A stretch of DNA of 64,000 nucleotides. Source: Hydrogenobacter hydrogenophilus (lineage in GTDB: Bacteria > Aquificota > Aquificia > Aquificales > Aquificaceae). A program made the translations under genes and the position numbers. The DNA lies in assembly GCF_900215655.1 (NCBI RefSeq), contig NZ_OBEN01000004.1:1-64000 (forward strand). Direction: 5' to 3'. This document shows positions 24,765 to 33,183 of this stretch, in pieces (the stretch's first letter is position 1; every line of letters starts with the position of its first letter). Under the pieces are notes generated by a model that was given only the letters and a program-made list of their open reading frames with translations, ran no database searches and was not told the origin of the DNA.

Positions 24765-25607
24765 ATGAGGACATTAAAAATCCTTCTTTTTGGTATTGCA
24801 TTCCTTGGCTTTGCTTCAGCTCAAGAGCTTCTTTCAAAAAGAGTTCAGGAAGTACCCACAGATCCCTTCAGCAAAGTTTGGGATAACGCACCCGCAGTGG
24901 AAGTATCTCTTTCTGGTCAGGCGGTTACCACACCTATGGAGTTAAAACCTTCTGTTAATAAGATAACGGTTAAAAGCGTCAACGACGGCAAGTACATAGC
25001 CTTTTTGCTGGTATGGGAAGACAAGACAAAGGATAGCTTCCATCTTGTAGGTAAGTTTTCCGACGCTGTAGCGGTGCAGATACCTTACAAGCCTTCCCCA
25101 GACACACCTGTGACCATGGGCGACAAAGGACAAAGAGTTCTCATACTACACTGGACTGCTGCAAGACAGGAAAACATAGACCACGGTTATACAGATGTTC
25201 CAAAGGTGTATCCCAATTTTACTTACGACTGGTATCCTCATGCAATGCCTCCTTATAGATATCCGGAAGACTGGGCTAATCAGTACGCACTAAACTACAT
25301 AGGTGGGGAAAAGGTCTTTAGGAAGAACACCCTGAAAACACCTGTAAGAGAAGTGGTTGCGGAAGGTTATGGCTCTTCAACATGGAAGGATGTTCAAGGT
25401 GCAGAAGGTAAGGGTGTTTACAAGGACGGTAAGTGGTATGTGGTTATAAAAAGAGCCTTTATTGAGGAAAACACGAGCAACCCAGAATGGGGACCTGGTA
25501 AAGAAACCTTTATAACCTTTGCAGTCTGGGACGGTTCCAACGGAGAAGTGGGAGCAAGGAAGTCTTTAAGCTATTCGTGGATACCTTTAAAGATAGAGGG
25601 TAGATGA
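24765..25607 (+). CDS. Heme-b gamma subunit of the type II molybdoenzyme
   Basis: The 280-residue protein has a Sec signal peptide (cleavage near GFASAQ) and the fold of the ethylbenzene dehydrogenase gamma family (EB_dh), whose members bind one heme b through Met and Lys. Recognisable stretches are SVNDGKYIAFLLVWEDKTKD, FSDAVAVQIPYK and AFIEENTSNPEWGPG. It replaces the membrane cytochrome NarI, so the complex should be periplasmic and exchange electrons with soluble cytochromes. ATG 24765 is preferred because AAGGGAGGTTT and the signal peptide begin there. Confidence 0.75.
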   Translation: MRTLKILLFGIAFLGFASAQELLSKRVQEVPTDPFSKVWDNAPAVEVSLSGQAVTTPMELKPSVNKITVKSVNDGKYIAFLLVWEDKTKDSFHLVGKFSDAVAVQIPYKPSPDTPVTMGDKGQRVLILHWTAARQENIDHGYTDVPKVYPNFTYDWYPHAMPPYRYPEDWANQYALNYIGGEKVFRKNTLKTPVREVVAEGYGSSTWKDVQGAEGKGVYKDGKWYVVIKRAFIEENTSNPEWGPGKETFITFAVWDGSNGEVGARKSLSYSWIPLKIEGR

Positions 25608-26281
25608 CAATGAGTGTATTGCACAGAGCTTACATTTATCAGTTTCTTTCTTTAGCCTTTTTTTATCCACAAAAGGAGCTCCTTGAGGAGCTTGAGGAGG
25701 GGTTGCACGACCTCTCCCTTTCCTTTAAGACACTCCAGATGCAGGTAGATCTTGAACCTTTCAAAAAGGCTATCGCGGAAGCGAAAGAAAGGGTTATTGA
25801 TCTGCAAGGTGAATGGAATGCTCTTTTTTCAACAACCCTCAAAGCACCAGCCAATGAGACCGCTTATGAACTGGAAAAGGCGGGAAGAAAGGCGGTGGAG
25901 CTTGCGGACATAGAAGGTTTTTACAAAGCTTTCGGTTTAGAGGTAAAGTCTCCTTACGAACCTGATAGCATAGTTGCAGAGCTTGAGTTTACTGCTTTCC
26001 TGCTGAGAGGTAAGATGTGGGCTGAACAACAGGGAAACGCTGAAGCTCAAGAGGTTTATGAGAACGCCTTTAGGTCCTTCTTTAGGGATCATTTGGGGAG
26101 GTGGTACAGGATATTCACCGATCTTCTGAAGGAACACTCAGAAGAGAACTACTATAGACATTTGGGAGAGCTTCTGAAAAGTTTTCTGGACAAGGAGAGG
26201 GAAGGAATAGAAGGTATAGTAGACCTTAAAGAATACAGAAAGGAGGTTCTTGAAGGAGTTAGCTGGAAGTGTGGTACTTAA
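25604..26281 (+). CDS. TorD/NarJ-type assembly chaperone of the molybdoenzyme
   Basis: The 225-residue all-helical cytoplasmic protein matches TorD/DmsD/NarJ chaperones, which hold the alpha subunit and its Tat signal until cofactor insertion. It shows the N-terminal YIYQFLSLAFFYPQKELL pattern and the family motif EPDSIVAELEFTAFLLRGK near residue 120. An ATGA overlap links it to the gamma gene; ATG at 25610 is an alternative. The gene order alpha-beta-gamma-chaperone is that of ethylbenzene dehydrogenase rather than of ser/clr/ddh operons. Its stop codon overlaps the convergent lnt stop. Confidence 0.78.
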   Translation: MTMSVLHRAYIYQFLSLAFFYPQKELLEELEEGLHDLSLSFKTLQMQVDLEPFKKAIAEAKERVIDLQGEWNALFSTTLKAPANETAYELEKAGRKAVELADIEGFYKAFGLEVKSPYEPDSIVAELEFTAFLLRGKMWAEQQGNAEAQEVYENAFRSFFRDHLGRWYRIFTDLLKEHSEENYYRHLGELLKSFLDKEREGIEGIVDLKEYRKEVLEGVSWKCGT

Positions 26282-27612
26282 GGATCCATTAGCTTTATAT
26301 CATACACAAGAATACCTCTTTTCATGTAAGGTATTTTTTTTAGCACCTTCCCTGATGGATCTATTACCGCTGTGTCTCCTGAGTTATTCACCCAAAGGAC
26401 GAACTTGGCGTTCTCTAAGGCTCTTACTCTTGCCCAAGTGAAGTGTTGGTGCGTGCAGTCGCTGTTGTTAAACCACCCGTCGTTAGTGAGAACCACTATA
26501 AGGTTTGCCTCTTTTGACAGTTTTCTCACCAAGTCCCAGTAAGCTACTTCAAAGCAGATGGGTGTAGCCAGTCTTATGTTCCTGTAAGTTATAGGTTTCC
26601 AAGTTTTACCGGGTGTGTAGTCTATACCTGCTATTGCGGAAAAGACATCCTTTAAGAAAGCAAAAGGAAAGGGCACATACTCACCAATAGGAAGAAGCCT
26701 TATCTTGTCATAGTAGCCTACTAATTGACCGTCCTTTATTAGATAGGCAGAATTATAAGGCTTTAGACCTTCTCTTATGTCTATGAGGCCTACTAACAGA
26801 GGTGCTTGAAAGCTAAGTTCAAAAAACTCATTCCTGTCTTTGTCAAATTCATCGGAAAAAAAGAAAGGAAAGGCGGATTCTGGAAGCACTACAAGGTCTG
26901 GCTTTTCTTTCAGAGCGGACCTGACCAAGGAAAGTATCTCTTTTGTGTGTTTTCTAAACTCTTTTTCGGTGAGCTTGTCTTCCTGAGGTATTGCTGTTTG
27001 TACTAGAGCTACTTTTATGGAAACTGCGGAACTAAGTTCTTTCAAAAGTGTGTGCTTAGCATACAAACCCGTCAAAAAAACGAGCATCAGCAAAAAAAGT
27101 AGTGGTACTACTTTTCTTTTGAAGAGGAAGTAAGCCACATACCACATAAGGAGGCTCTCACCGTAAACGGTAAAAAAACGCAGTGAATACTTTGCAATGG
27201 GGATGTAAGTGGATATTTCACCTAATACAAGCCAAGGAAAGCCACCGTAAGGCAGATAAGACCTTATCACCTCAAAGAGAGAATAAAAAAGGGGTAAGGT
27301 CCATAAGCTATGGCTTAGCTTTTTCCATAACATTAGAGGTAGGTTCATTTGGTAAAAGGTGAGAAAAAGGGCAAAGATGGAAAACAAAGCGTAAGCCAAA
27401 AAGGGATTAACACCTCCATACTGTATGCTGGCTATGTTGACACATTCTAAAGATATGAAGAAGAAGGTAAAGCCTGCTAAAAAGTAATGTCTGTGATTGG
27501 GGTTTGCCAAAAGCATTAAAAGTGCTGGGAAGATCAAAAACCAAAGCTCGTAGCGAGAAAAGGGAAGATAAAGCAAAACTCCGTTAAGTATTGCAAGGAT
27601 AAACACTCTCAT
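26278..27612 (-). CDS. lnt: Apolipoprotein N-acyltransferase
   Basis: Lnt adds the third acyl chain to lipoproteins in the inner membrane. The 444-residue protein has about six N-terminal membrane helices and a C-terminal nitrilase domain with the catalytic set Glu (VLPESAFPFFF), Lys (YDKIRLLPIGEYVPF) and Cys (TPICFEVAYWD). Near the end come TNDGWFNNSDCTHQHF and RALENAKFVLWVNNSG. It is somewhat shorter than the E. coli enzyme. It overlaps truB by ATGA and is the last gene of a long minus-strand run. Confidence 0.88.
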   Translation of the reverse strand: MRVFILAILNGVLLYLPFSRYELWFLIFPALLMLLANPNHRHYFLAGFTFFFISLECVNIASIQYGGVNPFLAYALFSIFALFLTFYQMNLPLMLWKKLSHSLWTLPLFYSLFEVIRSYLPYGGFPWLVLGEISTYIPIAKYSLRFFTVYGESLLMWYVAYFLFKRKVVPLLFLLMLVFLTGLYAKHTLLKELSSAVSIKVALVQTAIPQEDKLTEKEFRKHTKEILSLVRSALKEKPDLVVLPESAFPFFFSDEFDKDRNEFFELSFQAPLLVGLIDIREGLKPYNSAYLIKDGQLVGYYDKIRLLPIGEYVPFPFAFLKDVFSAIAGIDYTPGKTWKPITYRNIRLATPICFEVAYWDLVRKLSKEANLIVVLTNDGWFNNSDCTHQHFTWARVRALENAKFVLWVNNSGDTAVIDPSGKVLKKIPYMKRGILVYDIKLMDP

Positions 27613-28475
27613 TTTTGAGGAAGAAGTCTGTAAGCTCTTAACCTGTTTTTTTCCACTACGCCTACCCCTATGAAAGTATCACCTTCGTAGAGTCTCACAA
27701 AGAGCTTTTCCTTAGTATAAGAGGGTAATGTTATGAACATGCCTTTTCTTATTTTATCCGCATTCTTAAAGTCAAGCTCAACCGCAGGCATAAAATCAAG
27801 GGCAGACCATATGGGTATTGCTATTCCTTGTAGATCTGTGAGTGTCATAAGTCTTTCATAACTTATGGCTTTACTTACATCAAAGGGACCTATCTTTGTC
27901 CTTCTTAGGTCTTCCACATAGGCACCACAACCGAGCCTTAGTCCTATGTCGTGTACAAGGCTTCTTATGTAAGTTCCAGAAGATACGCAAAATAGAAACC
28001 TCACCTGAGGTATTTGGCATTCTAACATTTGCGCATTAAAGATCTCCACTTCCACAGGTTTTAAAGGTACAGATAAACCTTTTCTTGCAAGCTCATAAGC
28101 TCTTCTGCCTTCTACCCTTTTTGCAGAATAAGGCGGTGGTGCTTGGCTTATCCTTCCTATAAAGCTCTTGAGCACGCTATGAATGTCCTGACAGGTAATA
28201 TCCACTTCTCTTTTTTCTACTACTGTGCCTTCCGCATCGTATGTATCTCTTATCTCTCCGAGCCTTGCTGTAGCCAAGTATTCCTTGGGAAGTTTGGTAA
28301 AGAACTCAGCGTACCTTGTTGCTGTATCAAGAAGAAGGATGAGCAATCCTGTAGCTATAGGGTCAAGGGTGCCTGTGTGTCCCACCTTGACTTTGAACCT
28401 TCTTTTTACATCTTCTACCACTTGGAAGGAGGTCAAGCCTTTGGGTTTGTCCACCAAAAGCACGGAAGGGAACAT
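27609..28475 (-). CDS. truB: tRNA pseudouridine(55) synthase
   Basis: TruB makes pseudouridine 55 in the T loop of tRNA. The 288-residue protein contains LLVDKPKGLTSFQVVEDVK, the catalytic motif VGHTGTLDPIATGLLILLL (Asp nucleophile in TLDP), YLATARLGEIRDTYDAEG, APPPYSAKRVEGRRAYELAR and CSSGTYIRSLVHDIG. All are standard for the family. It overlaps the upstream sigma factor gene at one base and lnt by four, suggesting coupled translation. Confidence 0.9.
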   Translation of the reverse strand: MFPSVLLVDKPKGLTSFQVVEDVKRRFKVKVGHTGTLDPIATGLLILLLDTATRYAEFFTKLPKEYLATARLGEIRDTYDAEGTVVEKREVDITCQDIHSVLKSFIGRISQAPPPYSAKRVEGRRAYELARKGLSVPLKPVEVEIFNAQMLECQIPQVRFLFCVSSGTYIRSLVHDIGLRLGCGAYVEDLRRTKIGPFDVSKAISYERLMTLTDLQGIAIPIWSALDFMPAVELDFKNADKIRKGMFITLPSYTKEKLFVRLYEGDTFIGVGVVEKNRLRAYRLLPQK

Positions 28476-29407
28476 TAGCTTAAGAAGTCTTTCAGGTGTT
28501 TCTTTATAGCCATGTTTCTAAGTTTTCTAAGCGCCCTCGTTTCTAACTGTCTGACTCTTTCTCTTGATATGTTGAGTATGTCCCCTATCTCCCTGAGGGT
28601 TCTTGGCTCTTCGCCTCTTAGTCCAAACCGTAGCTCTATAACTCTCCTTTCTTTTTCTGGAAGTCTGTCTAACATGTCTTCTATTTCTTTCTCAAGTACT
28701 TCGGTGATGATCCTTTCCTCTACATCTGCGGTTCCGTGCTGGCTTAAAAAATCAACAAAGAATGTATCCTCGTTTTCACCTACGGGCGCATCCAAAGACA
28801 GAGGTATCCTGCACACTTGCATACACTTTTCTACCTCTTCAGGACTTATTTTTAAACCTTCTTTCTTGAGTCTTTCTTCTACCTCTTCTTTTGTAGGTTT
28901 TCTTCCCAACTCTCTCTCAAGCTCCTTAGATATGACCTCTCTTGAGTATTCCTCCGCCACCTCCTCTGCTGTTGGCTCTCTCTCAAGCTCTCTAAAGAGT
29001 TTGCTGTATATACTGCCTATCCTGTTTATCACATGAGCTTGCTTGAGGGGTATTCTCACAGCACCAGTTTGTTGGGATAGCGCTTGCATAATAGCCTGTC
29101 TTATCCACCATACCGCGTAGGATATAAACTTCACACCTCTGTCTGGGTCAAACCTCTTTGCCGCTTCTATAAGACCGTGATTTCCTGCCGCTATGAGCTC
29201 AGAAAGGGGAAGTCCATATCCCAAATACTGTTTTGCTATGTTTATAACGAACCTGAGGTTAGACTCCACGAGCTTTTTAAAAGCCTCCTGATCGCCTTCC
29301 TTAGCACGCTTGGCAATCTCTTTCTCTTCCTCCGGCGTCAGGAGGGGTATTTTGGCTACCTTCTTAAGGTACTGATTTATTAGCTCCTGCTCTGTATCGG
29401 GTATCAT
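28475..29407 (-). CDS. Alternative sigma-70 factor, group 2 (RpoS-like)
   Basis: The 310-residue sigma factor has regions 1.2 to 4.2 but no region 1.1: NLRFVINIAKQYLGYGLPLS and FDPDRGVKFISYAVWWIRQA (region 2, promoter melting), region 3, and region 4 with LPEKERRVIELRFGLRG and LREIGDILNISRERVRQLE. Aquifex has an RpoS-like factor of this kind. Region 3 contains two similar blocks, ELEREPTAEEVAEE and ERELGRKPTKEEVEER, which looks like an internal tandem duplication. GAGGT overlapping the htrA stop codon precedes the ATG. Neighbours (htrA, lnt) hint at an envelope-stress role, which is inference. Confidence 0.85.
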   Translation of the reverse strand: MIPDTEQELINQYLKKVAKIPLLTPEEEKEIAKRAKEGDQEAFKKLVESNLRFVINIAKQYLGYGLPLSELIAAGNHGLIEAAKRFDPDRGVKFISYAVWWIRQAIMQALSQQTGAVRIPLKQAHVINRIGSIYSKLFRELEREPTAEEVAEEYSREVISKELERELGRKPTKEEVEERLKKEGLKISPEEVEKCMQVCRIPLSLDAPVGENEDTFFVDFLSQHGTADVEERIITEVLEKEIEDMLDRLPEKERRVIELRFGLRGEEPRTLREIGDILNISRERVRQLETRALRKLRNMAIKKHLKDFLS

Positions 29408-29411
29408 GGTT

Positions 29412-30827
29412 CTACCTCAAACTAAGCACAATATAAAGGTTTGTATCTCCTCTTCTTATGAGAAGCAGTACCTTGTCCCTTCCTGCCTTTCTGGCACTTT
29501 CTATGGCTTGAGTGAACTCCGCTCTGTTGGCAACCGCTCTGTTGTTAACGCTCATTATAATATCTCCGGGTCTTATACCACTTTGGTACGCAAGACTTCC
29601 AGGCATTACACCGCTTACATACACACCTTTTACGCCTAAGCGCCTCTCCTCATCGGGTGTAAGGTCTCTGAGCAGAAGTCCCACATCTTGAGCGGATGGT
29701 CCTGCCTGAGAAATTTTAGTCTCTTCGGGCATAGCTTCCACTTTTACCTTTATGTTTTCTTCTTTGCTGTTCCTTATTACTGTCAGAGTTATCTCTTTAC
29801 CGGGTGGAGTTCTCATAACCCTGAGCTGAAGGTCTCTCACACTGCTTACCTTTTCCCCATCTATGGCTATCACTACATCTCCTACCTTCAGTCCTGCTTT
29901 TTCTGCAGGGCTTGATGGCATCACTTGAGCTATGATAACACCTTCCTTTACTCCAACTGCTTCTGCCATATCTGGTGTGACTTCCTGTATAACCACACCA
30001 AGCCAACCTCTTATAACCTTACCTTTGGCTATGAGCTGATCCGCTACCCATTTAGCTAAGTTTATGGGAATGGCAAAACCAAGCCCTTGCCCTTCTGCAA
30101 CTATCGCTGTGTTGATACCTATAACTTCACCCCTTATGTTCACAAGAGGTCCTCCCGAGTTTCCCGGATTTATGGGTGCGTCCGTCTGTATGAAGCTCTC
30201 ATACTGAGTGACGCCTATAGACCTTTTAAGCGCGGATATGACACCCATAGTGACAGTTCTTTCAAGTCCGTAAGGGTTGCCTATGGCTATAACTAACTGT
30301 CCTACTTTTAGTTTGTCAGAGTCTCCTAATCTTGCCACCCTCTGCTCTGGATCTTTTATATCCTTTGCATCAACTTCTACCACCGCTATATCCGTTTTGG
30401 GGTCTGTTCCTACTATCCTGCCTTTCTTTTCTGTGTGCTCGTCAAACCTGACCTTTATAGCCTTTGCGTTTTGCACCACATGATTGTTGGTGAGTATGTA
30501 AAACTTTCCGTTTTTGTAGTCAATGATGACGCCAGAACCCAGGGATCTTCTTTCTTGCGGTGGAACAGGAATAGGAAAAGGGAAAGGAAAGTCTTCACCA
30601 AAAGGATTTTGCATCTGGACTTCCTGAGTGGCAAATATGGTAACCACGGAAGGTGAAACCTTATCCACTATTTGGGTGAGCTCGTTCTCAAACTGGGCAA
30701 GCACATCGCTCTTTACTAACGGAGCTCTCTGGACTTCCTCCTGTACTTTTTGAGCTTTACAGCCAGTGAATATAAGGAAGGAAAGCAAAACTAAGGATGA
30801 AAGGAAGAACATTTTTAACCTCCTCAT
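29412..30827 (-). CDS. htrA: HtrA/DegP-type periplasmic serine protease, lipoprotein
   Basis: The 471-residue protease has a lipoprotein signal (lipobox FTGC), the trypsin-like domain with catalytic His (YILTNNHVVQNA), Asp (DPKTDIAVVEVD) and Ser (INPGNSGGPLVN), and two PDZ domains (about residues 270-360 and 380-470). Such proteins degrade or refold damaged envelope proteins. Lipid anchoring is unusual for DegP proper. It overlaps bioC by four bases and is followed by the alternative sigma gene after four bases. Confidence 0.88.
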   Translation of the reverse strand: MRRLKMFFLSSLVLLSFLIFTGCKAQKVQEEVQRAPLVKSDVLAQFENELTQIVDKVSPSVVTIFATQEVQMQNPFGEDFPFPFPIPVPPQERRSLGSGVIIDYKNGKFYILTNNHVVQNAKAIKVRFDEHTEKKGRIVGTDPKTDIAVVEVDAKDIKDPEQRVARLGDSDKLKVGQLVIAIGNPYGLERTVTMGVISALKRSIGVTQYESFIQTDAPINPGNSGGPLVNIRGEVIGINTAIVAEGQGLGFAIPINLAKWVADQLIAKGKVIRGWLGVVIQEVTPDMAEAVGVKEGVIIAQVMPSSPAEKAGLKVGDVVIAIDGEKVSSVRDLQLRVMRTPPGKEITLTVIRNSKEENIKVKVEAMPEETKISQAGPSAQDVGLLLRDLTPDEERRLGVKGVYVSGVMPGSLAYQSGIRPGDIIMSVNNRAVANRAEFTQAIESARKAGRDKVLLLIRRGDTNLYIVLSLR

Positions 30828-31483
30828 GCTTTTACCTCACAGGACAAGAATAACACAGTGAAGAGGGGCATGTCAATACGAGATATCATATCCTCTATCC
30901 TCTTTTTTGACATTATAACACCTCCTGTTGAAGGGTTAAAGGAGCTACCCGTGTAGTGGAAGAACCTAACCAAGTCCCAACCTTTGAAAGGAATTTCCAT
31001 GTCTTGTGTAAAGTGATCCAACACTTTGCAACCTCCCGCCATCAGGATACCAAGAACCTCCTCTTTCTGTGGAAAGGGAAAACCTAATTCTTTTAAACTT
31101 CCCTCTATGGGGATAGCTAAAAGTAGTTGTCTTTTACAAACTCTTATTAGCTCAGGAAGGCTTTTCTTTATGTCCGTCCAGTGAAGGGAGAAGTTGCTCA
31201 CCACAAGATCAAACTGTTTGTCTTTGAAAGGCAAATACTCCGCATTTCCCAAAACTACCCTTCCAAACCTCTCTTTGTATACCTTTGCCATACCCTTTGA
31301 TATGTCAACTCCTACTACCCTTTCCAAACCTCTGCTGGCAAAGCCTGTACCACACCCCACATCTAAGGCAGGCCCACAAACCCTTTTCATATTAAGAAGT
31401 ATCTCGGCACTCTTTTTCTGTGGCAAAGCCCACCTCTCATAAGTATCAAAAGCTCTTGAGAACCTCAAGGATAAGATGCTCAT
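30824..31483 (-). CDS. bioC: Malonyl-ACP O-methyltransferase BioC-like
   Basis: The 219-residue SAM-dependent methyltransferase begins with the BioC-type helix FSRAFDTYERWALPQKKSA, then motif I ALDVGCGTGFASRGLE, VVGVDISKGMAKVY, and the SNFSLHWTDIKKSLPELIRV segment typical of BioC. BioC masks the malonyl carboxylate so that fatty acid synthesis can build pimeloyl-ACP for biotin. The preceding gene is a BioH-like esterase that would remove the methyl group, which supports the call. The two genes overlap by 38 bases. Confidence 0.75.
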   Translation of the reverse strand: MSILSLRFSRAFDTYERWALPQKKSAEILLNMKRVCGPALDVGCGTGFASRGLERVVGVDISKGMAKVYKERFGRVVLGNAEYLPFKDKQFDLVVSNFSLHWTDIKKSLPELIRVCKRQLLLAIPIEGSLKELGFPFPQKEEVLGILMAGGCKVLDHFTQDMEIPFKGWDLVRFFHYTGSSFNPSTGGVIMSKKRIEDMISRIDMPLFTVLFLSCEVKA

Positions 31484-32075
31484 AACCTTTCGGAAAATGT
31501 CCTCCTTGGAAGGTAATAAATTTAGACTTTTTAATAAGATTGTAAAGGCTCAGCCCAGCTTTTAATGGGACTATGTTATCCCAAACACCATGAATTATCA
31601 CAGTTTTTTGTTTTATATACGGCAGAAGGTAAGTCAAATCCAAGTTTATATAGTCCTCAAGCATTCTGTAAGCCACTTGAAAGTCAAGTTTGTCTTCAAA
31701 TTCTTCTGAGTAGGCTACCTTCCTAAATTCTCTTAAGAAACTCTCTCCTTCTTTTCTTAGCCTTAAAAGAAAAGCCCTTATGTTTTTCTCGCTCCAGCAC
31801 AATCTAAAATGGGGAGCTGTGCCTATAAGAATGAGCCCTTGAACCTTTTGCGGGAACATAAAAGCTGTCAAAAGAGCCAAACTGCCACCCATAGACCACC
31901 CAAGAAGCACAGATTTGTTGGGAATCCTCAGCCCTATGTCTTTAGCCATATCCCTAAAGTTTTTGTAAAGGAGCTTTGAACTTCCGTGAGCGGGAAGGTC
32001 TATGCTTAAGCACCCAAGACCTCTAAAGATCTTTGAAGAAAACCCCCAACCGTGAAGGCAGAAAAGCTTACTCAA
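31446..32075 (-). CDS. bioH: BioH-like alpha/beta hydrolase
   Basis: The 209-residue hydrolase has the oxyanion segment FCLHGWGFSS, the nucleophile elbow LLGWSMGGSLAL, an Asp in IIHGVWDNIVP and a His in FQGGHFPKGYEH. BioH demethylates pimeloyl-ACP methyl ester at the end of the BioC route; the bioC neighbour is the main argument. It is shorter than E. coli BioH (about 256), lacking part of the cap. It starts with TTG at 32075, with GAGGG upstream, and overlaps the mqnC end by eight bases. Another esterase such as BioG-like cannot be excluded. Confidence 0.68.
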   Translation of the reverse strand: MSKLFCLHGWGFSSKIFRGLGCLSIDLPAHGSSKLLYKNFRDMAKDIGLRIPNKSVLLGWSMGGSLALLTAFMFPQKVQGLILIGTAPHFRLCWSEKNIRAFLLRLRKEGESFLREFRKVAYSEEFEDKLDFQVAYRMLEDYINLDLTYLLPYIKQKTVIIHGVWDNIVPLKAGLSLYNLIKKSKFITFQGGHFPKGYEHLILEVLKSF

Positions 32076-33153
32076 AGACCCTCACTATTCTGTAGTAGGT
32101 GTCTCTCTGTGCGGGAACAAAACCTGCAGACCTTATGGCAGAAACCATATCCTCCACCTTTGGAATGTTTACCTTATAGGATGTGGAAGATATGACATTT
32201 TCCTCTATCATAACACTTCCCATGTCGTTTGCACCAAAGTGCAGTCCCACCATACCCACATGCATAGTTTGTGTCACATGAGAGCTCTGAATGTTTTTGA
32301 AGTTATCAAGATATATGCGTGAAAGGGCAAGGACTTTAAGGTAATACACAGTGGAGGTTTCCTCTATGTGGTCAAGCTGAGTGTTTCCTTTCTTGAAAGT
32401 CCAAGGTATAAAGGCTGTAAAGCCTCCCGTCTCGTCTTGCAAGCGCCTTACTCTTTCAAGATGTTCTACTATGTGGTGTGGTTTTTCTATGTGTCCAAAC
32501 ATCATGGTAGCGGTTGAAGTCATGCCAAGCTCGTGAGCGGTTCTGTGCACTTCTTCCCACTGCTCTACTGTACACTTTCCCGGACTTAAAAAACTTCTCA
32601 CTTCTTGAGAGAGCACTTCCGCACCACCACCGGGTAAAGAGTCAAGTCCTGCATTTTTCAGCCTTTCAAGAACTTGTTTTATGCTTATACCTTCTAACTT
32701 AGAGAGATAAACTATTTCTGGTGCGGAGAAGGAGTGCACTTGAATTTGAGGGAAGCGCTCTTTTATAGAGGATATGAGGTCTTCGTAATACTCTAAAGGG
32801 AGGTCTGGGTTTAACCCTCCTTGCATTAGAAGGGTTGTACCGCCCCAATCTACAAGCTCTTGAACCTTACGAAGGATCTCTTCTTTGCTGAGCACATACC
32901 CCTCAGGTGAGCCTACCTTTCTCTGAAAGGCACAGAACTTACAGCCTGCCACACAGATGTTAGTATAATTGACATTCCTGTCTATTACGAAGGTGACTAT
33001 ATCCTCAGGATGTAAGTTTTTTCTGATCTCGTTTGCCAAAAAACCCAAAAGGGTTAGGTCCGCTCCCTCCATAAGCAAAAGGGCTTCGTCAGGGCTTATC
33101 CTTCTTCTGTCAAGTGCTTTCTCCTTTATGTAATCAAGGCTGTTAGTTCTCAT
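32068..33153 (-). CDS. mqnC: Cyclic dehypoxanthinyl futalosine synthase
   Basis: MqnC is the radical SAM enzyme that cyclises dehypoxanthinyl futalosine in menaquinone synthesis. The 361-residue protein has TFVIDRNVNYTNICVAGCKF, with the [4Fe-4S] motif C-x3-C-x2-C, then TTLLMQGGLNPDLPLEYYE, DSLPGGGAEVL and TATMMFGH. The IDRNVNYTN form indicates MqnC rather than MqnE. Together with mqnA (13.1 kb) it shows that the cell uses the futalosine route. Confidence 0.85.
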   Translation of the reverse strand: MRTNSLDYIKEKALDRRRISPDEALLLMEGADLTLLGFLANEIRKNLHPEDIVTFVIDRNVNYTNICVAGCKFCAFQRKVGSPEGYVLSKEEILRKVQELVDWGGTTLLMQGGLNPDLPLEYYEDLISSIKERFPQIQVHSFSAPEIVYLSKLEGISIKQVLERLKNAGLDSLPGGGAEVLSQEVRSFLSPGKCTVEQWEEVHRTAHELGMTSTATMMFGHIEKPHHIVEHLERVRRLQDETGGFTAFIPWTFKKGNTQLDHIEETSTVYYLKVLALSRIYLDNFKNIQSSHVTQTMHVGMVGLHFGANDMGSVMIEENVISSTSYKVNIPKVEDMVSAIRSAGFVPAQRDTYYRIVRVFE

Positions 33154-33183
33154 TCCAAAAGCCTCCGTTTAAATAATATAAAC

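Noticed and set aside
28512-29036. A 174-codon plus-strand frame antisense to the alternative sigma factor
   Set aside because: It is Ser/Leu-rich in the way expected from reading Glu/Arg-rich codons backwards, and it has no ribosome binding site. The sigma factor on the other strand is certain.
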